64,000 bases of DNA, taken from positions 186,001 through 250,000 of the forward strand of contig NZ_JAKILA010000003.1 of NCBI RefSeq assembly GCF_023283885.1, read 5' to 3'. Of this stretch, positions 45,056 through 54,624 are shown in pieces. Source of the stretch: Shewanella basaltis. Lineage in GTDB: Bacteria; Pseudomonadota; Gammaproteobacteria; Enterobacterales; Shewanellaceae. Position 1 is the stretch's first letter. The number at the start of each line of letters is the position of its first letter. The notes below the pieces were generated by a model. That model was not told the origin of the DNA. It saw only the letters and a list, made by a program, of their open reading frames with translations, and searched no databases. The translations under genes were made by a program, and so were the position numbers.

Positions 45056-45559
45056 ATGAACGTACATGCTGAGCATTTCAATAAGAGTTTAGATAAGTTG
45101 CTAGTCGACGTTAAACTCGAGATGGTTGCATTTAATCAAATTCAACTTGAGCGTTCGCTTAAAACCTTCTGTGAATCGTTTAACCTTCTTAGTACTCTAA
45201 AACCAAGCTCAGATGATAGCGTCGAATCCCCCGCATCAATATTGCTCGACTCATATCAAGCACCTTTGTTAGCAAGTAAAACTGAGGCTGGTTATTATCG
45301 TTTAATTTCTGGATTATTGACCTATCAAAAGCTGTGTAAAATATATGCTGGTGATGCCAAAGCTCTAGTACCTTGTATTGTATTACCTCGGCGTCCTAAT
45401 AAAGATATACTTCATTTATTAATGCTCAATGATATTGTAAGGCCTTTATTAAAACAGTTTGTTAACGTCACAGGAGATTCAATTACTCAATCTTTATCTG
45501 CATGGTTTATCACCGATGAACACCCGTCAGTGTTTAATTCCCCACAATGGCTGGTTTAG
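45056..45559 (+). CDS. Hypothetical protein with a chimeric C-terminus
   Basis: About 167 residues from the ATG at 45056 (AGGGGG 4 nt upstream). I do not recognise the first 145 residues, which are soluble-looking and helical. The final stretch, SLSAWFITDEHPSVFNSPQW, is encoded by DNA also found at 62452-62530, where it ends a xylanase pseudogene. The original 3' end of this gene therefore seems to have been replaced by xylan-locus debris. Translation is likely possible, but whether the protein works is unknown. Confidence 0.5.
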   Translation: MNVHAEHFNKSLDKLLVDVKLEMVAFNQIQLERSLKTFCESFNLLSTLKPSSDDSVESPASILLDSYQAPLLASKTEAGYYRLISGLLTYQKLCKIYAGDAKALVPCIVLPRRPNKDILHLLMLNDIVRPLLKQFVNVTGDSITQSLSAWFITDEHPSVFNSPQWLV

Positions 45560-46256
45560 ACTGACATCAGGACACATATATGATGAAGTTAATCCAATAG
45601 GCTTAACAACTACACTTATTCAAGACTATTCATCATTATGATGACTTTTCTTCGCCATTTTTACCTGACCACTTCCAATGGTTGCGGATCCCTAATCCCA
45701 ATGGTTTGTATAGCATAACGAAGAAGCCAGGTGTCTTAACCTTGTATGGAAAGCAATCGGTTGGAAGTTCATTTAAGCAAGCGCTTATTGCTAGAAGGCA
45801 AAAGCATTTATACTTTTTGGCGCAAACAGAGCTTACTTTTAACCCAAGCAGTTTTCAGCAATATGCGGGATTAATTTGTTGCTACAACGCAGATAAATTT
45901 TATTATTTATATGTTTCTTCTGATGACTAAAAAGGAACACACCTAGACATTATGAGTTGCTTAGGCGACCAAACGTTAACCGCGAATTTTCCTATATATG
46001 AACAGCGAGTACCGCTTTAAAGTAACACTATTAGCCTTAAAGCCGATGTTGAGTTTGGGCGACTTATATTTAGTTATTCTGTTGATGGTGCTGAATGGCT
46101 AGCTCTTTGTGAATTGGATTACAGCCTTATATCCAATGAAGCGGGTAAGGGCGAAGGTGCGAACTTTACTGGCGCGTTTGTGGGGATGTGTTGCCAAGAT
46201 ATGACTGGCACCAATTTACCGGCAGAGTTCAGTTATTTACCTACACAGAAAAACAC
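45540..46256 (+). pseudogene. GH43 beta-xylosidase (XynB-type), C-terminal remnant
   Basis: In changing frames one reads RLTSGHIYDEV, YDDFSSPFLPDHFQWLRIP, LTLYGKQSVGSSFKQALIARR, SFQQYAGLICCYNADKFYYLYVS, ADVEFGRLIFSYSVDGAEW and GEGANFTGAFVGMCCQDMTG. These are the ordered blocks of the C-terminal lectin-like domain of GH43 beta-xylosidases. The catalytic five-blade propeller is missing and there are several stops and frame changes, so the gene is dead. Confidence 0.85.
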
Positions 46257-46295
46257 TAAGCGTCATAACCTTTTATTTTGTTTTAAAAAGCTCAT

Positions 46296-46337
46296 AAAAA
46301 TAAGGCCATCACATTTGTTTGATGGTCTTATTTTTTG
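46296..46337 (+). terminator. Terminator left from the beta-xylosidase gene
   Basis: Stem AAAATAAGGCCATCA/TGATGGTCTTATTTT with a short loop and a T run. The A run on the other side could also serve minus-strand transcription. Confidence 0.8.
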
Positions 46338-46557
46338 GGGTTTTACAAATATTGGCGTAAAGTGCGATAATTTTTGCGCTTTTTCGATACTGGCCTGAGT
46401 ATCAAACGATGAACGCGCATCAATTTCACTTGATATACGCCTAGGGATACATTTGAGGCTCACAACCGAAACTCACCGTTAGATCATCGCAAATATTATC
46501 AATATAACCGTTACCTTGTGAAATGGATTTAGTAATAAGATATTGGTATTGTGGTAA

Positions 46558-46686
46558 TTAAGCAGCTAGTAAAATTAACGACGGATTCGTGGTAGCGTCT
46601 ATGGGTTTATGAAGCTTAATCGCTTCAATATCGCCGCTATCAGCAACAACCGTTGTGATGCGCTTTAATTGTTCCAACATATTCAT
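46558..46686 (-). pseudogene. Transaldolase, N-terminal remnant
   Basis: A 42-codon minus-strand frame, [19 protein letters not shown] followed by [23 protein letters not shown], which is the start of TalB-type transaldolase, then a stop. The other 270 or so residues are absent. It lies just downstream of xylA in the same direction, so the ancestral operon was xylB-xylA-tal. Confidence 0.88.
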
Positions 46687-46688
46687 GA

Positions 46689-46721
46689 TAAAAAAAATCC
46701 CCCATGTATTAGATGGGAGAT
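46689..46721 (-). terminator. Terminator of the xylB-xylA operon
   Basis: ATCTCCCAT/ATGGGGGAT stem followed by eight Ts on the minus strand, right behind the xylA stop. Confidence 0.8.
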
Positions 46722-46727
46722 AAGTCC

Positions 46728-48047
46728 TTAGATATAGCGGTTAACCACATTTTCGAGTAGCTCTTGACGTCCTGATACCGACGTAGGATTAATGTTTTTC
46801 TCAAGCACCAGTTTAGATAAACTTTCTAAGCTGTGCTGGCCATCAAAAATGTCTTTACCTAATCCTTGCTTCCAACCCGCGTAACGTTGTTCAACAAAGG
46901 AAGACAGTGGCGCTTCTTCAATTAATTGAGCGGCGTTAAGTAATGATTTTGCCATAGTGTCCATACCGCCAATATGACCATGGAATAGATCGTCACGTTC
47001 ACATGATTGACGACGAATTTTAGTATCAAAATTTAAACCGCCCGTGGTAAAACCACCCGCTTTCAAAATCTCGTACATTACTAAGGTACATTCCGCAACA
47101 TCGTTTGGATATTGGTCTGTGTCCCAACCATTTTGCATGTCGCCACGGTTAGCATCAATGCTACCCATAATGCCTTCAGCACAAGCGACAGCGACTTCAT
47201 GATGAAAACTATGGCCAGCTAAAGTAGCATGGTTGGCTTCTATGTTCACTTTAATTTCGTCTTGCAAACCATGCTTGTGTAAGAAGCCTGCTACAGTCGC
47301 AGTATCATAGTCATATTGATGCTTTGTCGGCTCTTGTGGTTTTGGCTCAATTAATAATGTGCCTTTAAAACCAATCTTATGTTTGTGTTCGACCACCATT
47401 TTTAAGAAACGGGCATATTGCTCACTTTCTTGTTTTAAATCGGTGTTTAACAATGAGTCATAACCTTCTCGGCCGCCCCATAATACGTAGTTTTGACCAC
47501 CTAAACGGTTGGTGACTTCCATTGCGTGCTTTACTTGTGCTGCACCATAAGCAAAAACTTCAGGATTGGGGTTAGTCGCACCACCGGCACAAAAACGTTT
47601 GTTAGAAAATAGGTTAGCCGTACCCCATAACAATTTAACCCCAGTACGTTGCATTTCTTTTTCAAGAATGTCGGCAATGTGATTAACGTTTGCATGGCTT
47701 TCTTTTAAGGTTGCCCCTTCTGGCGCAATATCTGTGTCGTGAAAACAAAAGTAAGGTACACCCAGTTTTTCAAAAAACTCGAATGCGACTTTGGCTTTGT
47801 GCTCAGCTAATGCCAGTTGATCACCAACAGGCTGGATCCATGGGCGGTCGAATGTACCTTCACCAAAAATATCAAAACCCGTTGAGCAAAAGTTATGCCA
47901 GTAACATGCAGCAAAACGTAAATGCTCTTTCATCGTCTTACCCATTACCACGCGATTTTCGTCGTAGTAACGAAATGCGAAAGGGTTTTTACTGTTTTCA
48001 CCTTCGTATTGAATTTTTTCTATATTTGGGAAAAATGGTTCGCTCAT
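46728..48047 (-). CDS. xylA: Xylose isomerase
   Basis: A 439-residue TIM-barrel isomerase converting D-xylose to D-xylulose with two divalent metals. The catalytic His103 and Asp106 lie in [12 protein letters not shown]. The metal-binding region includes [33 protein letters not shown] and GSIDANRGD. The length matches group II xylose isomerases. It follows xylB by 56 bp on the minus strand and ends at a terminator. Confidence 0.97.
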   Translation of the reverse strand: MSEPFFPNIEKIQYEGENSKNPFAFRYYDENRVVMGKTMKEHLRFAACYWHNFCSTGFDIFGEGTFDRPWIQPVGDQLALAEHKAKVAFEFFEKLGVPYFCFHDTDIAPEGATLKESHANVNHIADILEKEMQRTGVKLLWGTANLFSNKRFCAGGATNPNPEVFAYGAAQVKHAMEVTNRLGGQNYVLWGGREGYDSLLNTDLKQESEQYARFLKMVVEHKHKIGFKGTLLIEPKPQEPTKHQYDYDTATVAGFLHKHGLQDEIKVNIEANHATLAGHSFHHEVAVACAEGIMGSIDANRGDMQNGWDTDQYPNDVAECTLVMYEILKAGGFTTGGLNFDTKIRRQSCERDDLFHGHIGGMDTMAKSLLNAAQLIEEAPLSSFVEQRYAGWKQGLGKDIFDGQHSLESLSKLVLEKNINPTSVSGRQELLENVVNRYI

Positions 48048-48103
48048 GTTGACTCCGTAATTTTAGTTAAACTGTGATTTTATTTTCTTTTTCTGGGGGT
48101 TCT

Positions 48104-49564
48104 TTACATAAATAGATGTTTGGTTGCTTGGTACAAACTTTTAAACTGCTGATATTGTTTGGTGTAGTACGCTTGCATATCTGGATTTGGCAATACCACG
48201 TGTTTCAGCTTTCCATTAGTACAAATTGATTCTGCTGGTGCTTGCTCTATCGCGATTCTGGCTAATCTAGCGGCGCCAAATGCTGGGCCGACTTCACCAC
48301 CTTCATGATAAGAAAGCGGGCGGTTTAACACACTGGCTAAGATATCGCCCCATAAACGGCTTTTAGATCCACCACCAATAACGGTAATTTGGTCTATTTG
48401 CGCGCCAGCATCTAATAACACTTGTTGTCCATCTGCAAAGGCAAAGGCGACGCCTTCTAACACTGCGCGGCCAAGAGTGGCTGCATTGGTGTTGTGATCT
48501 AATCCCAAAAACACACCTTTTGCGCTAGGGGCATTGTGTGGTGTGCGTTCACCAGACAAGTAAGGTAAAAACAACACTGAACAGGGTTGCCTAAAATCAC
48601 ATTTGGCGACTTGATCCAGTAAGGCTGCTTCATTGTCATAGCCGGTCAGTTTGGTAACCCAGGTTAAGCAACTTGAGGCACTTAGCACGACTGACATTTG
48701 GTGCCAGGTATTGCTTAAACAATGGCAAAATGTATGTACTGCGTTATCTGGATTAGGTAAATATTGCTCATTAGCGACAAAATACACACCCGATGTGCCC
48801 AGTGATAAGAAGGCTTGATTAGGTTTAATGACCCCAATACCTATTGCCCCTGCAGCATTATCACCAGCGCCAGCTACCACAGGCACTGTATTCATGCCCC
48901 ATAAGTTTGCTATGTCAGCGGTTAGTGTGCCTGTGATATCGGTGCCTTCATATAAGGTTGGCATATGATCGAGTGTTAATGACGTTGCCGCTAACATGGC
49001 TTGTGACCAACAACGATTCTTGACGTCCAACCAAAGTGTTCCGGCCGAATCAGACATGTCAGAAGCAAAGTCACCTGTCATTTTTAAACGCAGAAAATCC
49101 TTTGGTAATAATACCTTGGCGATTCTATTGAAGTGCTCCGGTTCATGCTCTTTTACCCACAATAATTTAGGGGCAGTAAATCCTGGCATCGCAATGTTGC
49201 CAGTTATGTTACGTGCATAAGGCTCGTTAGCTTCGAGCGTTTTACATTGCTGCTCACTGCGGCCATCGTTCCACAAAATGGCAGGGCGAATAACCTGCTT
49301 ATTATTATCAAGCAAGGTTGCACCATGCATTTGGCCTGATAAGCCAATAGATTTAATATGCCTAAGTAAGTCAGGTGCCGCTGATTTAAGTTCAGCCATG
49401 GCTAAACAGGTTGCTTGCCACCAATCATTAGGGTCTTGCTCAGACCATTGAGGGTGTGGACGCGATACAGTCAGTGCTGAACTGGCTTGTGCTAGTAATT
49501 GGTCATTACCGTCTAAAATGATGACCTTTACACAAGAGGTTCCTAAGTCGATACCAAGATACAT
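48104..49564 (-). CDS. xylB: Xylulokinase
   Basis: A 486-residue FGGY-family kinase that phosphorylates D-xylulose to xylulose 5-phosphate. The start is MYLGIDLGTSCVKVIILDG (ATP-binding phosphate-1 loop) from the ATG at 49564; a frame extension to a TTG at 49576 is less likely. SGQMHGATLLD, VAGAGDNAAGAIG and TVIGGGSKSRLWGDILA are family motifs. First gene of the xylB-xylA operon, with a LacI-type palindrome 34 bp before its ATG. Confidence 0.96.
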   Translation of the reverse strand: MYLGIDLGTSCVKVIILDGNDQLLAQASSALTVSRPHPQWSEQDPNDWWQATCLAMAELKSAAPDLLRHIKSIGLSGQMHGATLLDNNKQVIRPAILWNDGRSEQQCKTLEANEPYARNITGNIAMPGFTAPKLLWVKEHEPEHFNRIAKVLLPKDFLRLKMTGDFASDMSDSAGTLWLDVKNRCWSQAMLAATSLTLDHMPTLYEGTDITGTLTADIANLWGMNTVPVVAGAGDNAAGAIGIGVIKPNQAFLSLGTSGVYFVANEQYLPNPDNAVHTFCHCLSNTWHQMSVVLSASSCLTWVTKLTGYDNEAALLDQVAKCDFRQPCSVLFLPYLSGERTPHNAPSAKGVFLGLDHNTNAATLGRAVLEGVAFAFADGQQVLLDAGAQIDQITVIGGGSKSRLWGDILASVLNRPLSYHEGGEVGPAFGAARLARIAIEQAPAESICTNGKLKHVVLPNPDMQAYYTKQYQQFKSLYQATKHLFM

Positions 49565-49597
49565 AATCCAATCCAATGTTAAGTTACATCATTTTTT

Positions 49598-49611
49598 TGT
49601 TAGCGCTAACA
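49598..49611. promoter_or_regulatory. LacI-type operator before xylB
   Basis: TGTTAGCGCTAACA, a perfect 14-bp palindrome with the central CG that LacI-family proteins favour. It closely resembles the XylR-type operators known in gammaproteobacteria and Xanthomonas, as I recall them. The LacI regulator at 50998-52032 is the nearest candidate. Confidence 0.8.
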
Positions 49612-49772
49612 TTATCACTGGATTTTAAATCTATCAAGTGTATTTTATGTAATATGTTTTAACGGCTTGTGAATTCAGACCAACTCTATTAACGGGCTTC
49701 TAGCCTGTTAATACGGGAATGGTCATATTGTTTTTCTAAAACCAGCTTAAATAATCAGAATAGGAAGTAAAA

Positions 49773-50730
49773 ATGACTAAATGAAATTGGGGAATTGTCA
49801 GCGCAGGCACAATAGCAGCGCTATTTTGACAGGATTTGGCTGTTTCAACCAACAGCCACTTGTATGCTGTTACTGCCAGGAAGCAAGCGGATGCTGGCGA
49901 GTTTGCTAAACAATATGATGTAGAGAAAGCTTATCAAAGTTATCAAACACTATTTGACGACCCTAATGTCGATATTGTTTACATTGCCACGCCGCATAAC
50001 TCTCATTTTCAACAGGCCTATGATTCATTAATGGCAGCAAATCACATGTTATATGAAAAACCAATGAAGGTAACTCTTGATGAATGCCAAATATTAACGG
50101 CATTAACCAAGAATAAAGGTTTGTTGTTAATCGAGGCATTATGGACATATTTCTTACCCGCAATGCAGCAAGCAAAAGCGTGGTTAGACGATGGGCGAAT
50201 AGGTCAGCTTAAACATGTCAAAGTTGATTTCGGCTATCCAGTTCCCTTTGCGGCAGGCGAAAGATAATACAATCCGCAACATGCAGGAGGGTGTTTTTTT
50301 GGATATGGGTATTTATCCTTTAGCCATAGCCGATTACTTTTTAAAGTCTGATATTAATAATCTGTAAGTACAATCCAATGCGTGTAAAACCGGCGTTGAA
50401 GATGATGTCATTATTATTGGTAAAAGTGATGATGTGATGGTCAGTTTAGCGACATCCTTTCAATGCAGATTAAGTAATAATGGTTATTTAATTAGTGATA
50501 AAGGCTACATCGTTATTCCTGATACATTTAGAGCATCTGAATGCCATTTGTATCATCTTGATGATCTGGTCGATAGTTTTAGTGATAACAGGCAATCGCT
50601 AGGCTATCACTTTGAGGCTGATGTGGCTTGTCGACTGAGCCTGTAAGGTGAATTAGAAAGTCAGATAGTATCCCATAAGCACAGTGTGTTGTTTCAATCC
50701 AAATTAGCCAAGATGAAAGCCCTTATTTAA
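49773..50730 (+). pseudogene. Gfo/Idh/MocA oxidoreductase pseudogene
   Basis: Aligns along its whole length with the intact gene at 42298-43254 (NWGIVSAGTIAALF, DDPNVDIVYIATPHNSHF, EKPMKVTLDECQ, HVKVDFGYPVPF) but has in-frame stops after three codons, after LF, after AAGER and after RLSL, plus at least one frame change. The 3' part (50527-50625) is almost identical to the intact gene, while the 5' part is much more diverged. Confidence 0.92.
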
Positions 50731-50899
50731 TCGAGTCTTAATACTTAGGGTATGTTGAGAGTGCGCTTGAATGAAACAGAAGCCGACTGAACTCGCTATG
50801 ACCGCCTACTAAAACACGCTATTTGTAGTCGGCTAAATTGCTTCATTGTTCAGTTATGTGTGTTTAACGATAATTTCACAGTGATTGATTTGTATTTGC

Positions 50900-50928
50900 C
50901 ACTTCAAATAATGATATTATTTGAAGTG
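50900..50928. promoter_or_regulatory. 29-bp inverted repeat upstream of the LacI regulator
   Basis: Perfect 13-bp arms CACTTCAAATAAT/ATTATTTGAAGTG around GAT, 69 bp before the LacI ATG. It lacks a T run, so it is more likely an operator than a terminator. No second copy was seen in the window. Confidence 0.5.
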
Positions 50929-50997
50929 CAGTCTTTAAAAGACCGTCGTAAATGCTTTATTTTATATCGCTTTGTTGTTTTTATTAGTAGGTAAATA

Positions 50998-52032
50998 ATG
51001 GTCGAAGTTAAAAAAGCGCGAATACAGGATGTTGCTCAACAAGCGGGCGTCTCTATGATGACTGTATCACGAGTATTAAACCAAGACCCTAAAGTAAGCG
51101 ATAAAACACGCAGTAAAGTGTTAGCTGTGGTTGAGCAATTACACTATAGACCTAATGAGTCGGCGCGAAGATTGGCCAGTAATAAATCGTACTTTTTAGG
51201 ATTGTTGTATGATAACCCTAGTGATGCTTATGTCAGCCAATTTTTATTAAGCGCCTTAAAAAGCTGCCGTTCAAATGGCTTTCATTTAGTGGTAGATGAA
51301 GCAGATAAAAATATTGATAAAACACTTCAATCAGTTAATGAGTTAATTAACGAAACAAAAGTGGATGGCATGATTCTATTGCCACCGGTATGCGATCAAA
51401 AAGAAATTATTGATTGTTTACTTGCAGCTAGTGTCCCTTTTGTCAGAGTCGCACCTGACAGCCAGTTAACTGTTTCACCTTATATATGTATGGACGATTA
51501 TCAAGCAGCCTTTGATTTAACTGAAACGTTAATCAGGCAAGGCCATAGCAAAATAGGCCATATCATTGGCGATCCCAATCAAGGCGTTAGTCGTTTACGT
51601 TACCAAGGGTATTTGGATGCTCTGCGATCCAACAAAATTAATACGCCCCCCGAATACATAGAGCAGGGGTGTTTCACGTATCAGTCTGGTATGGTTGCGG
51701 CGAAGAAAATACTATCACTAGTTGATAAACCCAGTGCTATTTTTGCAGGTAACGATGATATGGCTGCAGCGGTGATGTCTATTGCACAAAGTCAGGGTAT
51801 TAATGTGCCAAATGATTTATCGGTTGTAGGCTTTGATGATACAACCCTTGCAACGATCGTGTGGCCAAACATTACCACGGTAAGACAGCCTATTGATGAG
51901 ATGGCAACGTTAGCTGTCAGCTTATTTACTTCAAATAAAAACAAAGACTTTTCAGGACTAAAAAACAGCCAGATGCGTCATATTCTCGAATTTGAAATTA
52001 TTCAAAGAGAATCGAGTAAATCAATTATCTAG
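50998..52032 (+). CDS. LacI-family regulator, probably of xylose/xylan genes
   Basis: A 344-residue LacI/GalR protein. The helix-turn-helix is ARIQDVAQQAGVSMMTVSRVLNQDPKVS, the hinge helix follows in YRPNESARRLASN, and the periplasmic-binding-like core includes FAGNDDMAAAVMS and LSVVGFDDTTLATIVWP. The ATG at 50998 has TAGGTAA just upstream. Its surroundings (xylBA with a LacI-type palindrome on one side, xyloside transport and hydrolase genes on the other) suggest it senses xylose or a xyloside. Target and ligand are inferred. Confidence 0.88.
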   Translation: MVEVKKARIQDVAQQAGVSMMTVSRVLNQDPKVSDKTRSKVLAVVEQLHYRPNESARRLASNKSYFLGLLYDNPSDAYVSQFLLSALKSCRSNGFHLVVDEADKNIDKTLQSVNELINETKVDGMILLPPVCDQKEIIDCLLAASVPFVRVAPDSQLTVSPYICMDDYQAAFDLTETLIRQGHSKIGHIIGDPNQGVSRLRYQGYLDALRSNKINTPPEYIEQGCFTYQSGMVAAKKILSLVDKPSAIFAGNDDMAAAVMSIAQSQGINVPNDLSVVGFDDTTLATIVWPNITTVRQPIDEMATLAVSLFTSNKNKDFSGLKNSQMRHILEFEIIQRESSKSII

Positions 52033-52352
52033 TATTGACCTAATCTACGTAAAATGAAGTTTTTATATCAAAATACACATATTATCAATAGTTTGAATGT
52101 GTTATTTTGTGGTGGTCATTGATAAAGCGCATCTAAGCCGACATGATCATAAACATTGTTATTATATTATGAATTGGTCATGTGGAGTACAAATTGATTT
52201 TGTTGCATGCATTTACAATTATGTTTTTGGTAAGTAAAGTGATTATTAATGTTTGTTAGATATGAACTTTTCATTGCTATGCAGTTGTTCAACGACAAGC
52301 TCCAGAGTGCTTAAGTACAACCAAGCTCGCTATATTAAATTGGATCCTACCT
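52033..52352. other. Gene-free promoter region of the Nudix regulator gene
   Basis: About 320 AT-rich bases with no gene, palindrome or terminator that I can support. Confidence 0.5.
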
Positions 52353-53069
52353 GTGAATTTTATAAACGAAGTTATTGATGAAGAAACCATCCCTGCTGAT
52401 TGTATTAGTAACTTAACCGTTGATAATCTTATTTTTACCCTTCATGAAGGCAAACTTAAAGTTTTACTGGTTAAATACAGTAAAGGTCTAGCAACTAATA
52501 AATGGGGCTTAGTCGGTCACTGGGTTCGCAGTGATGAAAACCTTGAGAAGGCAGCATCTCGAGTTGTAAAAAATACTGCTGGGGTTGAAAACTTGTATTT
52601 AGACCAACTTGGTGCCTTCGGTGATGTTGACCGTTACCCAGCCAGACGAATTATTACCATTGCGTTTTATTCGTTGGTCCGCTTTGACGAAACCAATTTA
52701 TCGCATGGTCCCAATGCCATAGAGTGTGAATGGTTTGATGTGAGACAAGTCCCTAAACTGATGTTTGACCATGATCATATTTTGGCGAGTTGCCTTAATC
52801 ATTTAAAATACAAAGTCAGACATGAACCGATTGGTTTTAGTTTGTTACCTGAAAAATTTACCTTATTGCAACTACAAGATTTATATGAATCTATTCTCGG
52901 TGTGACATTAGACAAACCAAATTTTCGTCGAAAAATATTAAAGATGAACTTATTAATTGACTGTAATGAGAAGCAACGAAATGTTGCCCACAGGGCCGCG
53001 TCATTGTATCGATTTGATGTTCATGTTTATGAAAAACTGACTCAATTTGGTTTCACATTCGAATATTAA
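52353..53069 (+). CDS. Nudix-domain transcription regulator (NrtR-like), catalytically broken box
   Basis: A 238-residue protein with an N-terminal Nudix fold and a C-terminal winged helix (FTLLQLQDLYESILG...NFRRKILKMNLL). The Nudix box region is GHWVRSDENLEKAASRVVKNTAGV: the R-E-x2-E-E catalytic core is lost (RVVKNT), so it should bind, not hydrolyse, its ligand. Such proteins regulate NAD or pentose genes in other bacteria. GTG start at 52353 with GGA about 10 nt upstream. It lies before a GPH symporter and GH43 gene, suggesting control of xyloside use. Confidence 0.85.
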   Translation: MNFINEVIDEETIPADCISNLTVDNLIFTLHEGKLKVLLVKYSKGLATNKWGLVGHWVRSDENLEKAASRVVKNTAGVENLYLDQLGAFGDVDRYPARRIITIAFYSLVRFDETNLSHGPNAIECEWFDVRQVPKLMFDHDHILASCLNHLKYKVRHEPIGFSLLPEKFTLLQLQDLYESILGVTLDKPNFRRKILKMNLLIDCNEKQRNVAHRAASLYRFDVHVYEKLTQFGFTFEY

Positions 53070-53112
53070 TATTCCCTGATCTCAGGATAAAACCTCATAT
53101 TCATTCCCACAG

Positions 53113-53138
53113 AAAGACAGTATTCACTGTCTTTTTTT
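53113..53138 (+). terminator. Terminator of the Nudix regulator gene
   Basis: Stem AAAGACAGT/ACTGTCTTT, loop ATTC, then a T run. Confidence 0.88.
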
Positions 53139-53225
53139 ACATCCCATTAAAATTACATTAAATCTATTTACATAAATAATAAATTGATATAGTTTTTATG
53201 ACTATAACATTTTGTTGGAATGATA

Positions 53226-54563
53226 ATGGAAAATACTAATAATAAACTGACCATTAAAGAAAAGCTTGGCTACGGTCTTGGGGACACAGCCAGCAACATC
53301 GTATTTCAGATGGTAGCCAATTTCATGCTCATTTTTTATACCGATGTGTATGGGTTGTCTGCTGCAGCAGCGGGGACATTGCTGTTATCAGTGCGATTAT
53401 TTGATGCTTTTACCGATCCTGTAATGGGCGGCATTGCTGACAGAACACGAACTCGTTGGGGATCTTACCGTCCCTATATCCTATTTTTAGCAATACCTTA
53501 TGGATTCTTTGCCTGTATCGCATTTATCACCCCTGATTTTGGTAGCACGGGTAAACTTATTTATGCCTATGTCACCTACGGTATTTTAATGACTTGTTAC
53601 ACCGCTATTAATATTCCTTACGGTGCGTTAGGTGCCGTGATGGTTAATGACCCAAAAGAGCGTACATCTTTACAATCTTATCGTTTTGCCATGGCCATGG
53701 GCGCTCTTGTTGTCATTGTCTGGGCAATACCTAAATTGGTTGCTTATTTTGGCCAAGGTAATGACCAAGTGGGTTATCCATTAGCAATGGTGTTTATGGG
53801 CTCTTTAGCTGCAGCGTGTTTTTTATTATGTTTTAAGATGACTAAAGAAACCCAAACTATGCCAGTTAAGCAAAGTTACCGCAGTTTGTTTACTGATTTT
53901 TTTTGCTTATTTAAGAATGATCAATGGCTTGTTATTGCCATTATCAGTGTAGTGACCTTAATTTTAATAGGCATTAGGGCATCGGTAGCGCCGCATTACA
54001 TTAAATACTATGTCGGTGATGAGTCATTACTGTCTAACTTTTTAACCCTAGCGGCAATCGGTTCAGTATTAGGCGCAATATCCACTAACTTTTTGTCTAA
54101 ATACTTTGAAAAGAAAAATCTCTTTATCATCGCGTTGTTCGTCGTTGTGATTTCTCATAGCTTGTTTTATGTGATTGAGGTGGATCAAATTGGTCTGATT
54201 TTTACGGTTTACTTTATTGCCAACTTCGCGCACATGATTATTACGCCGATCATGTTTTCAATGGTAGCTGACACGGTTGATTATGGGGTTAAGAAAATCG
54301 GTAAGAGACTAACTGCCATTACTTTTTCTGGTCATTTATTAGCGATTAAATTTGGATTTGCCATCGGTGGCGCATTAGCAGGTTGGATATTATCAGGCTT
54401 TGATTACGTGCCTAATCAGCAACAAACCGAACATGCATTGTCAGGCATTTTACTTGCGTTCGCTGGTATTCCGGTGGTGTGTACCTTACTTAGTTTAGTT
54501 GTGGTATCTCGCTATAAATTGACTGAACTAAAAGTAAAACAAATCCAGGCTGAGCTCCCTTAA
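53226..54563 (+). CDS. GPH-family cation:glycoside/pentoside symporter (xyloside uptake)
   Basis: About 445 residues from the ATG at 53226, chosen because TTGGA lies 6 nt upstream. It has 12 hydrophobic segments and the family pattern GYGLGDTASN...FDAFTDPVMGGIADRTRTRWGSYRPYI, with the conserved Asp residues of helix 2 and the D-P-x-M-G loop. GPH carriers import oligosides with Na+ or H+. The next gene encodes an intracellular GH43, so xylo-oligosaccharides are the likely cargo. Confidence 0.9.
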   Translation: MENTNNKLTIKEKLGYGLGDTASNIVFQMVANFMLIFYTDVYGLSAAAAGTLLLSVRLFDAFTDPVMGGIADRTRTRWGSYRPYILFLAIPYGFFACIAFITPDFGSTGKLIYAYVTYGILMTCYTAINIPYGALGAVMVNDPKERTSLQSYRFAMAMGALVVIVWAIPKLVAYFGQGNDQVGYPLAMVFMGSLAAACFLLCFKMTKETQTMPVKQSYRSLFTDFFCLFKNDQWLVIAIISVVTLILIGIRASVAPHYIKYYVGDESLLSNFLTLAAIGSVLGAISTNFLSKYFEKKNLFIIALFVVVISHSLFYVIEVDQIGLIFTVYFIANFAHMIITPIMFSMVADTVDYGVKKIGKRLTAITFSGHLLAIKFGFAIGGALAGWILSGFDYVPNQQQTEHALSGILLAFAGIPVVCTLLSLVVVSRYKLTELKVKQIQAELP

Positions 54564-54624
54564 TCAGGTGCGATCAGATAAATATTAAATGTGATTACCA
54601 CAGACTGTAACAATAGGAGAATGT

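Noticed and set aside
46114..46398. 94-codon frame starting MDYSLISNEAGKGEG
   Set aside because: It is the last block of the dead GH43 beta-xylosidase, not a separate gene.
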